A stretch of 64,000 nt of DNA, taken from contig JAEZFL010000088.1 of assembly GCA_023417515.1 (NCBI GenBank), positions 1 through 64,000 of the forward strand, written 5' to 3'. Shown piece by piece: positions 34,679 to 42,840 of this stretch. The translations under genes and the position numbers were made by a program. The notes below the pieces were generated by a model, which ran no database searches, was not told the origin of the DNA, and saw nothing but the letters and a program-made list of their open reading frames with translations. The stretch is from Pseudomonadota bacterium (GTDB lineage: Bacteria; Pseudomonadota; Alphaproteobacteria; Sphingomonadales; Sphingomonadaceae). The first letter of the stretch is position 1. Each line of letters opens with the position of its first letter.

Positions 34679-36079
34679 TCACAATTGGAAGATCTTGCCG
34701 GGGTTGAACAGGTCCTTGGGGTCGAGAGCGCGCTTGATCGTGCGCATCATGTCGACCGCGTCGCCCAATTCCTCGACCAGCCAGTCCTGCTTGCCGAGCC
34801 CGATTCCGTGCTCGCCGGTGCAGGTGCCGTCCATCGACAGCGCGCGCTCGACGAGGCGGCGGTTGAGCCGATCGGCCTCCGCCAGCTCGGCCGGCTCGTT
34901 AGGGTCGATGACGAAGATGACGTGGAAATTGCCATCGCCGACGTGGCCGAGGATCGGCGCGGGGATGTCAGTCTGCTCGAGATCTTTTTTGGTCTCGTTG
35001 ATGCACTCGGCGAGGCGACCGATCGGAACGCACACGTCGGTCGGAAAGCCGACGCAGCCGGGGCGCAGCGCGACGGCCGCATAGAAGGCCTCGTGCCGCG
35101 CCTTCCACAGCCGCGATCGCTCCTCGGGCAGGTTTGACCACTGGAAGTCGCCGCCGCCATTGCTCGAGGCGAGCTGCGACACGGTCTCCACCTGCTGCAC
35201 GACGCCCTTCGGCGAGCCGTGGAATTCGAAGAACAAGGTGGTCTGCTCGGGATAATCCAGCTTCGAGTAGCGATTGACCGCCCTCATCTGGACTTCGTCG
35301 AGGATCTCGACGCGGGCGATGGGGATTCCGAGCTGGATCGTCTCGACCACTGTCTGGACCGCACCGGCCAGGGTCTCGAAGCTGCACACCGCCGACGAGA
35401 TCTGCTCGGGGATGCCGTGCAGGCGAAGGGTCACTTCGGTGATGATGCCGAGCGTTCCTTCCGCGCCGATCATCAGCCGGGTGAGGTCGTAGCCGGCGGC
35501 GCTCTTTCGAGCCCGCCTCGCGGTGCGGATGTCGCGGCCGTCAGGGGTGACGACGCGCAGCGACAGGATCGCCTCGCGCATCGTGCCGTAGCGCACCGCG
35601 TTGGTGCCCGACGCCCGGGTCGAGGCCATGCCGCCCAGGGTCGCGTTGGCGCCGGGGTCAATCGGGAAGAACAGGCCGGTGTCGCGCAGATAGACGTTGA
35701 GCTGCTCGCGCCGAACGCCCGCCTGCACGGTGCAGTCGAAGTCGTCCGGATTCACCTGCAGGATCTGGTCCATCCGCGACAGGTCGACGCTGACCCCGCC
35801 CCGGACCGGCGTGATGTTGCCTTCCACGGAAGTGCCCGCTCCGAAGGGGATGAGCGGCACTTCCGCGTCCACGCAGGCGCGGACCACTTCGACCACCTCC
35901 TCGGTGGTCAGCGGGAAGACGACGGCGTCCGGCAGTGCAGCCTCGAAATGGGTCTCGCTGCTGCCATGCTGGAGCCGCATCGCCTCGCCCATCTCCAGCC
36001 GGTCGCCGAAGATGGCGCGAAGCCGCTCGACGAAGCCGTCCGGAAGCGGCCGCTTCTCGCTGGAGATGGGCGCGGCCAT
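34679..36079 (-). CDS. FAD-linked 2-hydroxyacid dehydrogenase (GlcD / D-lactate dehydrogenase type)
   Basis: A 466-residue FAD_binding_4 oxidase: PLIPFGAGTSVEGN and DPGANATLGGMASTRASGTNAVRYGTMREAI bind FAD, and the C-terminal FAD-oxidase domain includes HVGDGNFHVIF and ERALSMDGTCTGEHGIGLGK with the metal-binding His and Glu. Such enzymes oxidise D-lactate, glycolate or other D-2-hydroxyacids to 2-oxoacids and pass electrons to the respiratory chain. Four bases downstream of the TonB receptor stop, hence co-transcribed with it. Confidence 0.9.
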   Translation of the reverse strand: MAAPISSEKRPLPDGFVERLRAIFGDRLEMGEAMRLQHGSSETHFEAALPDAVVFPLTTEEVVEVVRACVDAEVPLIPFGAGTSVEGNITPVRGGVSVDLSRMDQILQVNPDDFDCTVQAGVRREQLNVYLRDTGLFFPIDPGANATLGGMASTRASGTNAVRYGTMREAILSLRVVTPDGRDIRTARRARKSAAGYDLTRLMIGAEGTLGIITEVTLRLHGIPEQISSAVCSFETLAGAVQTVVETIQLGIPIARVEILDEVQMRAVNRYSKLDYPEQTTLFFEFHGSPKGVVQQVETVSQLASSNGGGDFQWSNLPEERSRLWKARHEAFYAAVALRPGCVGFPTDVCVPIGRLAECINETKKDLEQTDIPAPILGHVGDGNFHVIFVIDPNEPAELAEADRLNRRLVERALSMDGTCTGEHGIGLGKQDWLVEELGDAVDMMRTIKRALDPKDLFNPGKIFQL

Positions 36080-36083
36080 CGGA

Positions 36084-38249
36084 TCAGAAGGCGAAGCGCA
36101 CGCGCGCGCCGTAGCGGCCGCGGTCGCCGATGATTCCGAGATCGCTCGCCGGCAGCCCGGCCAGCGCCAGCGTAGTCCGCTCGATATAGCTCTCCCAATA
36201 ATCCTCGTTGAACGCGTTGGTGGCGAACAGCGAAAATTCGAGCGGTCCGTGAGCGTAGGTGACCTGCGCGTTCACCAGCACATAGGAGTCGATGAAGGTC
36301 GGAGTGGTCTGGTTGAGCGTCGCGGCGAGCCGCTCGCCCTTGCCGGTCGCCCCGAGCGAGAAGGTGAGCGTATCGTCACCGATCGGCACTTCATAGTCGC
36401 TGTTGACCGCGAAGGTGTAGTCCGGCTGGAACGTCAGCCGGTCGGATGACAGCACGCGGCCCGTGGTCGCGGTATAGGCGGTCGTATCGACGAGGCGGGC
36501 GTGGACGTAGGAGAAGTTGCCGCTCAGCGTCCAGCGCGGCACCGGGCGGAAGGTCGTCTCGACCTCGAAGCCGTAGCTTTCAACATCGCCGGTGTTGAGA
36601 TCGACCGTGACCAGGCCACCGCCGGTCGCCGGAGCGATCGAGTTGAGGCCGATATAGTCGGTGTAATCGCTGTAGAAGACCGCGCCCGACAGGCCGAAGC
36701 GGCGGTCGTCCGAGCTGTAGCGGGCGCCCAGCTCATAGGTCCATGCGGAGTCGCCGCGATAGGTGCGGGTCGGCGCGGTCGGCGCGTTGAAGCCGCCGCC
36801 ACGATAGCCGCGGGCCACCGACGCATAGGTCGTGAACTGGCTCGTCGGCGAGTAGCGGACGGTGAGGCGCGGAGCGACCTCATCGGACTCGAGCGTCGCG
36901 TCCGGAACCGGCAGCGGGATGGTGGCGGCACCCTGCATCAGAGTGATGCTGCCCTGCGCCAGGCGATCCTCATGGTCGTAGCGCATGCCGAGCGCGACTT
37001 CCCACTGGTCGGTCGGCCGCCAGAAGAGGGTGCCGAACACGGAATAGGTGTCGGCCTGGGTCCGGTTCGTGGTCACGCGGGTGAGGCCGATCGGAAGGAT
37101 GCGCGTGACGTCGAGCGCCTCAGTCTGCTCGCGGCTGTGGAACAGGCCGACGAGCGAAGACAAGGTCGGGCTCAGCTCGCTGTCGAAGCGAAGCTCGTAG
37201 GTGCTGGTTCGAAGACTGTCGGCGCCGGTCGCGCGGGCGATGTCGGCCGGGCCGAAATCGACATCGTTGTCGGGCGTCTCGCTGTCGCGCGCGTCAAAAG
37301 CGGCGATGAAGGTGATGTTGGTGTCGATCGGCTCGACCGGCACCTCGACCTTCCCGTTGACGCCGTAATATTCGTACATCGTCCGGTTCAGCGAGTTGAA
37401 CTGGATGCTGCGCGAGTAATTGGCCGGGCCGGTGACCCGGGCATAGGGCGTGTTCGTGCCGTCGATCCAGTCGTAATAGCCGTTCAGCGTCACCTCGATC
37501 GCGCCCGGCGTGGCGCGGAGCGTGGCGTTCACCGAGTCGGTGTTGAGGTAATTCTGGTTCCCTCCGATGACAGCGTTGGTGAGGAAGCCGTTCTGCTCGC
37601 GGTGCGAGGCGCCGATGCGAAGGGCGAGATCGTCCTCGATGATCGGCGTGCTGATCGATCCGGACACGAGCCAGGCGTCGTCCGGCGCCGCATAGCTGGC
37701 GACTCCGCGCACCTCGGTCTCATTGCCCGGCCGGCGGGTGATGACGTTGATCGCGCCGCCCAGCGTGTTCTTGCCGTAGAGCGTGCCCTGCGGACCGCGC
37801 AGAACCTCGATCCGCTGGACGTCGAGTAGCGGGTTGTTGAGATAGGCCGTGTTGGGCCGGTAGATGCCGTCGACGAAGATGCCGACGCCTGGCTGGACCG
37901 ACTGGACAAGCGTGACTCCGACGCCGCGGATGGCGACGAAGGCGCGGCCGGAGCCGTCGCTGTTGATGTTGAGGCCCGGAATCTGGCTCGCGACCTCGCG
38001 GACGTTGGTGAAGCCGCGCTGCTCGATCGTGTCGCCCGACATGGCGCTGATCGCCCCCGGCACGTCCTGAAGCGATTCCTCCCGGCGGCGGGCGGTGACG
38101 ACGAGGACTTCCTCTTCGCCCTGCGCTGCGTCGGCGACCGGCTGCGGCTGGCCGGGCGAAGACGGAGTCTCGTCCTGGGCGAAGGCCGCATTCGGCGTCA
38201 GCAGCGCGAGGCAGGAGCCCGCAAGCAGGAAGGTCTTCCGGCGCATCAT
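36084..38249 (-). CDS. TonB-dependent outer-membrane receptor of the 32-41 kb cluster
   Basis: A 721-residue receptor with signal peptide (MMRRKTFLLAGSCLALLTPNAAFAQ), a plug with LVVTARRREESLQDVPGAIS and RGPQGTLYGKNTLGGAINVIT, and a beta-barrel ending in an aromatic (RVRFAF). ATG at 38249 follows GGGAGAG. Large TonB receptors of this sphingomonad class import oligosaccharides, aromatics or other bulky nutrients. Two operator copies lie 41-77 bp upstream. Confidence 0.93.
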   Translation of the reverse strand: MMRRKTFLLAGSCLALLTPNAAFAQDETPSSPGQPQPVADAAQGEEEVLVVTARRREESLQDVPGAISAMSGDTIEQRGFTNVREVASQIPGLNINSDGSGRAFVAIRGVGVTLVQSVQPGVGIFVDGIYRPNTAYLNNPLLDVQRIEVLRGPQGTLYGKNTLGGAINVITRRPGNETEVRGVASYAAPDDAWLVSGSISTPIIEDDLALRIGASHREQNGFLTNAVIGGNQNYLNTDSVNATLRATPGAIEVTLNGYYDWIDGTNTPYARVTGPANYSRSIQFNSLNRTMYEYYGVNGKVEVPVEPIDTNITFIAAFDARDSETPDNDVDFGPADIARATGADSLRTSTYELRFDSELSPTLSSLVGLFHSREQTEALDVTRILPIGLTRVTTNRTQADTYSVFGTLFWRPTDQWEVALGMRYDHEDRLAQGSITLMQGAATIPLPVPDATLESDEVAPRLTVRYSPTSQFTTYASVARGYRGGGFNAPTAPTRTYRGDSAWTYELGARYSSDDRRFGLSGAVFYSDYTDYIGLNSIAPATGGGLVTVDLNTGDVESYGFEVETTFRPVPRWTLSGNFSYVHARLVDTTAYTATTGRVLSSDRLTFQPDYTFAVNSDYEVPIGDDTLTFSLGATGKGERLAATLNQTTPTFIDSYVLVNAQVTYAHGPLEFSLFATNAFNEDYWESYIERTTLALAGLPASDLGIIGDRGRYGARVRFAF

Positions 38250-38289
38250 ATTCTCTCCCATCGGCGCAGCCTTAGTGGCTGTCTGCCCC

Positions 38290-38326
38290 ACCTGTCATAC
38301 AGGTCGATACAACCTATCAGAAAGGT
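38290..38326. promoter_or_regulatory. Paired 15-bp operators upstream of the TonB receptor
   Basis: ACCTGTCATACAGGT (38290-38304, perfect palindrome around CAT) and ACCTATCAGAAAGGT (38312-38326, one mismatch) with centres 22 bp apart. Same motif as at 34634-34673. The position between the kinase stop and the receptor start marks an internal promoter. Confidence 0.75.
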
Positions 38327-38360
38327 TGGCGACTGTGCCGAGCCGCACGAAGGATTGACT

Positions 38361-39254
38361 TCACCTGGCGGGCTCGAGGGCGGCGAGTCCGAGCGCCACC
38401 GCGCCCAGCGGGCCGGCGTGATCGGCGAGCGCCGGTGCGGCGATGAAGTTGGGGTCGGCCTCGATCCGATCCGCCCAGGCATAGCCGACAAGGCTCTCGA
38501 CCAGCCGCGCCCGAATGTCGGTGAGCCAGTCGGCACGCCCGGCGGCAACCCCTCCCCCGATCAGGATTCGGCTCGGCGTCGTGGTGAGGACGAGGTTGTG
38601 GCACATCGCCGCCAGCGCGGCCGCGGCACGTTTCCAAGCGAAGTTGTCGGCAGGCAAGTTGCGCGGATCGATACCCGCCGCCGCGGCAATGGCCGGCCCG
38701 GACGCCAGGCCCTCGACGCAATCGCGATGAAAAGCGCAGGCGCCTGGCCAGCTGTCGCCGGGGAGGCGCGGCACCCGCATGTGCCCGGCCTCGGAATGGC
38801 CGAGGCCGGTCACCGGCGCTCCCGCGACGATGGAGCCGACGCCGACGCCGGTGCCGACCGTCACATAGGCATAGCTGGCAAGACCCCGTGCGGCGCCCCA
38901 GCGGCCCTCGGCGAGGGCAGCGCCGTTGACGTCGGTATCGAGCCGCACGGGCAAGCCGGTCGGCACGAGCGCAGCGAGGAGATCGGCGTCGGACCAGCCC
39001 GGCTTGGTCGTCCGGACGATCCGCCCGAACTTCGGCGCCGCCGGATCGAGCTCGAGCGGGCCGAAGCTGGCGATTCCGAGCGCCTGGACCGAATGCGCCC
39101 CGCACCATTCGTCGACCTGGGCGCGGATCGCGAAAAGCGTCTCCGCGGGCGTGGTCGTCGGCAGCCGGACCTCGGCGAGAATATCGTCGGGACCGCGAGC
39201 GAGGATGCACACGCACTTGGTGCCGCCCAGCTCGATTCCGGCGACGAGGCTCAT
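38361..39254 (-). CDS. ROK-family sugar kinase, fructokinase-like
   Basis: A 297-residue ROK protein: phosphate loop GIELGGTKCVCIL at the start, catalytic region LDTDVNGAALAEG, and GHSEAGHMRVPRLPGD followed by ACAFHRDCVEGLASGPAI, the zinc-site pattern of fructokinase-like ROK kinases. Probably phosphorylates fructose or a related hexose made in this cluster. ATG at 39254 begins one base after the stop of the dehydrogenase gene; same transcript. Confidence 0.9.
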   Translation of the reverse strand: MSLVAGIELGGTKCVCILARGPDDILAEVRLPTTTPAETLFAIRAQVDEWCGAHSVQALGIASFGPLELDPAAPKFGRIVRTTKPGWSDADLLAALVPTGLPVRLDTDVNGAALAEGRWGAARGLASYAYVTVGTGVGVGSIVAGAPVTGLGHSEAGHMRVPRLPGDSWPGACAFHRDCVEGLASGPAIAAAAGIDPRNLPADNFAWKRAAAALAAMCHNLVLTTTPSRILIGGGVAAGRADWLTDIRARLVESLVGYAWADRIEADPNFIAAPALADHAGPLGAVALGLAALEPAR

Positions 39255-39255
39255 C

Positions 39256-39978
39256 TCACCAGCAACTATAGCCGCCGTCGGCAAGCACGATGCTTCCGGT
39301 CATCAGGCTCGACGCGTCGGAGGCGAGGAACAGGATGACCGAGGCAATTTCGTGCGCCTCGCCGAGCCGCGCCATCGGCGTGCCGTCGATCCAGCGCCGG
39401 TACATCTCGCCCTCGCGGTCGGCGAAGGCATTGATCGGCGTGTTGATATAGGTCGGCGCCACCGCGTTCACGCGCACCCCGCGCGCGCCCCACTCGGCGG
39501 CGAGCGATCGCGTCAGGTGATGCACCGCCGCCTTGGACGCATTGTAATAGCTTTGCGGCTGGGGGCGGTTGACGATGAAGCCGCTCATCGAGCCCACGTT
39601 GACGATCGACCCGGAGCCGGCCGCCAGCATGTGTCGCCCGAAGGCACGCGCGCACCAGAAGCTGCCATTCAGGTTGACGTCCAGGACGTTCAGCCAATGC
39701 TCGTCCTCGACATCCTCCGCCGCCGTCTCGCTTCGCGCGATTCCGGCATTGTTGACGAGGATGTCGACGCGGCCCTCGTCCCGCACAATGGCGTCGGCGA
39801 CCTCGTTCACGCGTGCGGAATCGCGCACGTCGAGGAGGACGTCGGCGCCGGCCAGGTCGCCGGTGATCACCTTTGCCCCCGCCTCGCGCAGCGCCTCGGC
39901 GGCGGCGAGGCCGATGCCCTGGGCGCCGCCGGTGACGAACGCGACCCGGCCGTCGAGACGAAGCTTGTCGAGATACAT
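39256..39978 (-). CDS. Short-chain dehydrogenase/reductase
   Basis: A 240-residue classical SDR: NAD site TGGAQGIGLAAAEAL, DVRDSA (acidic residue favouring NAD), NNAGIARSET, catalytic Ser in NVGSMSG and YxxxK in YYNASKAAV. Ends GGYSCW. The class includes sugar-alcohol and 2-keto-sugar dehydrogenases. Between the carboxylesterase (9-bp gap) and the kinase, so it may oxidise a released alcohol or sugar alcohol to the kinase substrate; this is inference. Confidence 0.92.
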   Translation of the reverse strand: MYLDKLRLDGRVAFVTGGAQGIGLAAAEALREAGAKVITGDLAGADVLLDVRDSARVNEVADAIVRDEGRVDILVNNAGIARSETAAEDVEDEHWLNVLDVNLNGSFWCARAFGRHMLAAGSGSIVNVGSMSGFIVNRPQPQSYYNASKAAVHHLTRSLAAEWGARGVRVNAVAPTYINTPINAFADREGEMYRRWIDGTPMARLGEAHEIASVILFLASDASSLMTGSIVLADGGYSCW

Positions 39979-39987
39979 GGCCTTGCC

Positions 39988-41469
39988 TCAGCCGATATGG
40001 GCCGCAGCGGCCATGACCGGCTCGTGCACCGTCTCGCCGCTCGCCAGTTCGTGGACCGTCCGTGTCCCCCCGTCATATTCCGCCCAGGGAAGCGTGCCGG
40101 AGCGGGCGAACTCGACCCACAAGCCGTGAACCCGGTCGGCCAGTTCCTGCGGCGGGTTCTCCCCGGCGAGGCCTTGCGGGCCGGTCACGGTGGCGAGCGT
40201 GTCGAACACGAAGGGCAGATCGATGCCGTGGCAGGCGCCGAGAGTCCCTTGCCCGCCCGGCGACTGCCATTCGAGCTCATAGACCCAGGTCCGCCCCTGG
40301 TGCGCACCGGCAAAGCGCCGCGCCGGCCGGCGGAAGACGAGGTCGCTCAGCGCCAGGGTCAGCGCATCGCCCGGGCGAACACCGGGCCGGCCGAGCCCGT
40401 AGTCGCGAAGCACCTTGCCCGCCTTGGGCTGGGAGCGGCTGAGCAGGAAGCGGGCGAGCAGGCGATTGATCTTCGCGCGGACTCCGGTCGGGCCGAAATA
40501 GAGGTTCATCTCCTCGCGGTTGGTGCCGATCAGAAGCTCCACCTCGGCGCCCGCACCCTTGCGCAGGAGCGCTTCGGGATGCTCGGGAAGCACATCGTCG
40601 CCATGGACGGGGATGAAGCGGCTGATGCCGAACACCGGCTCGCGCCCCGCTTCGTCGCGAAGGTCGATTGCGAACGGCTTGGCGAGCTTCTGAATGGCCG
40701 GGAAGAAGGCTTCGGGCGGCTTGCTCCGGAAGCCCGCTTCGTCGGGCGTGATCTTCATCAGCCGCGCGATCTTGCGCACCAGCCGCTGCGCGATGTCGGG
40801 ATCGCGGACCATGGCGCCGTGGCCGCTCTGAACGATCGCCCGGCGGAACAGGCCCTTGGCGAGCGGCGAGACCAGGAGGTTGGCGACCGACATGGCGCCT
40901 GCGGATTCGCCGAAGACGGTGACATTGTCGGGATCGCCGCCGAAGGCCGCGATATTGTCGCGCACCCATTGCAGCGCGAAGATCTGGTCGCGAAGGCCGA
41001 GATTGGTCGGAACGCCCGGGATCGGAAGGAAACCCTCGACCCCGAGGCGATAGTTGATCGACACGCAAATGAGGCCGCTCCGGGCGAAGCTCGCCCCGTC
41101 CTGAACCGGCGCGTCCTTGCTCCCAAGTACGAAGCCGCCGCCATGGATGAAGACCATGACCGGCAGCTTCTCGCCCGCTCCGTCCGGCGCCCAGACGTTC
41201 AGCGTGAGATAGTCGTCACCTTGGGTCCAGCCGGTGCCGATCAGCGGCACCACGTCCAGTCCGGGAAAGGGCTTGTGAATCTGCGGCGCGTTCGGGCCTG
41301 GATCGGTCGCTTCGCGGACACCGCTCCAGGATTTCGGTCGCGCCGGAAGCTCAAAGCGGCGTTCCCCGACGGGAGGCGCGGCATAAGGAATGCCAAGGTA
41401 ACGCCATACGCCATCGCTCAGCGCGCCACGAACAAGGCCCGTGGAAATCTCCACGTCGGCGGTGGTCAT
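39988..41469 (-). CDS. Type-B carboxylesterase
   Basis: A 493-residue alpha/beta hydrolase of the carboxylesterase/cholinesterase family: LPVMVFIHGGGFVLGSKD (oxyanion hole), nucleophile elbow FGESAGAMSV, and an acidic and His residue further on (ACHGIDLPFVF). No signal peptide is visible, so it acts in the cytoplasm unless processed otherwise. First gene of the leftward transcript; it would hydrolyse an ester in the imported compound. Confidence 0.92.
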   Translation of the reverse strand: MTTADVEISTGLVRGALSDGVWRYLGIPYAAPPVGERRFELPARPKSWSGVREATDPGPNAPQIHKPFPGLDVVPLIGTGWTQGDDYLTLNVWAPDGAGEKLPVMVFIHGGGFVLGSKDAPVQDGASFARSGLICVSINYRLGVEGFLPIPGVPTNLGLRDQIFALQWVRDNIAAFGGDPDNVTVFGESAGAMSVANLLVSPLAKGLFRRAIVQSGHGAMVRDPDIAQRLVRKIARLMKITPDEAGFRSKPPEAFFPAIQKLAKPFAIDLRDEAGREPVFGISRFIPVHGDDVLPEHPEALLRKGAGAEVELLIGTNREEMNLYFGPTGVRAKINRLLARFLLSRSQPKAGKVLRDYGLGRPGVRPGDALTLALSDLVFRRPARRFAGAHQGRTWVYELEWQSPGGQGTLGACHGIDLPFVFDTLATVTGPQGLAGENPPQELADRVHGLWVEFARSGTLPWAEYDGGTRTVHELASGETVHEPVMAAAAHIG

Positions 41470-42072
41470 TCCGGACTGCTCCCGTTAGATGCGATGACGC
41501 TGATAGGCAGTTGCGCTACGAAAATCGCGATCCTGACTTTGCAGTCTCGCATTTTGACGTTGCCTTGCATCGAAGTTGAACGAGCATGGTGCCGCCGGTG
41601 TCACAGCGATCCGCCGGGGCGGCAATCCAGTTGCTGGATTTCGTAGCCTTAGCCGGCTTTGCGTCAGGATCGGGCGTTTCGGGACGTTGGCCAGGGGCCG
41701 CTGAGGAAGGCGGCGGACACCAGGAGCAGGCAGCTCGAATGTCCGCACTTCGGCCTCGCCACCTGCGCCTCAAGGGTCCGCGATGGGCGCACATCGGCCG
41801 ACCCTCTCGGTGTGAACGAGATGCTCCGCCTTAAGGGGCTAAGCCTGGCCGGAAGCGGGACGTCCACTTTGCGACTCAACCAGTGATAAGTAGACCCTGT
41901 GACTCCGGAATAAGCGGGGACGGCTGGCGGGAGACAATGGGGGAGGCGAAGTGGCGCCGCATAGCATTGCTGCGTGCACTCCCTTGTAACCTACCTACTG
42001 ACTTGCGGCGTGCCCCTCGTGGCGTGCAGACAGAATGCGCTCGCCTTCGTCGAATTGCACCCGGAATTGCGA
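41470..42072. other. Gene-free stretch, about 600 bp
   Basis: No supportable gene or RNA. Contains repeat copy 2 at 41842-41862 and presumably the promoter of the carboxylesterase transcript at its left end. Marks the border between the two catabolic regions. Confidence 0.6.
41842..41862 (+). repeat. Short direct repeat, copy 2
   Basis: AGCCTGGCCGGAAGCGGGAC plus G; matches 31674-31693 at about 17 of 20 positions with one inserted base, with TTAAGGGG just upstream. See copy 1. Confidence 0.4.
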
Positions 42073-42840
42073 TCAACGGGCGCGGGCAAGGAAGGCGCGG
42101 ACAGCATTCTTGTGTTCGTCCGATGCAGCCAGAAGCAGTTGTTGCCTATCCTCCAATGCGACCGCTGTGGATAGGCTTGGCGAGTCGCTGACAAGCGCGC
42201 TCTTGGTGAGACGGACGGCCGGCTCCGGCGTCGCCGCGATACGGTGCGCAAGTGCGCGGCCGGCGGCGTCCAACTCGGTCGCCGTTTCGCAGACAATGCT
42301 GAGGACACCAGCGGCGCGAGCACGCTCCGCCGACAGGAAATCGCCAGTGAGCATCAACTCGGCCGCCAGGGCCGAGCCGCCGATGCGTGGCAGCAGATAG
42401 CTCATTCCCATGTCGGCCCCCGAGAGGCCGATACGCACCGAAGCGATGTTCATCTTGAGATCAAGGGTGCCCAATCGAATGTCACAAGCCAGCAACAGCG
42501 CGAACCCTGCTCCGCAAGCGTGGCCCTTGCCGAGGCCGATGATCGGTTGGGGGGCCGCCTGCATCGCCCGGACGATCCCGCTGGCATTTTCCTGGAGAGC
42601 GGTCATTTCGGCGAATGAACCGCGCTCCAGGATTTCCTCCCAGGCATTGAGATCGAGTCCGCTGCAGAAGCTGGCGCCGCGCCCGGCGATGATGACGGCG
42701 CGGATCTCGCGCCTCATGTCGAGTGAGCGGAAATAGGAAGCGAGGAATGCGAGATCCTCGCTATCGAGAGAATTCAGCCGTTCGGGCCGGTCCAGAAGGA
42801 CTGTTTCGACGCAGTCGTTGCGGTCAATGGTCACGGTCAT
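42073..42840 (-). CDS. Crotonase-fold protein (enoyl-CoA hydratase/isomerase), altered active site
   Basis: A 255-residue crotonase. Oxyanion-hole strands GRGASFCSGLDL and GHACGAGFALLLACD are present. The hydratase Glu expected after the GxG turn is Phe, and the second Glu region reads IASVRIGLSGADMGMSYLLP, with Asp in GADMG instead. So it may be an isomerase or other crotonase rather than a hydratase. Last gene of the 53.5-42.1 kb operon; start overlaps the acyl-CoA dehydrogenase stop (ATGA). Confidence 0.85.
   Translation of the reverse strand: MTVTIDRNDCVETVLLDRPERLNSLDSEDLAFLASYFRSLDMRREIRAVIIAGRGASFCSGLDLNAWEEILERGSFAEMTALQENASGIVRAMQAAPQPIIGLGKGHACGAGFALLLACDIRLGTLDLKMNIASVRIGLSGADMGMSYLLPRIGGSALAAELMLTGDFLSAERARAAGVLSIVCETATELDAAGRALAHRIAATPEPAVRLTKSALVSDSPSLSTAVALEDRQQLLLAASDEHKNAVRAFLARAR

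Noticed and set aside
41883..42191. Short open frames in the gene-free stretch near 42 kb
   Set aside because: No ribosome site, no domain, and atypical amino-acid composition.
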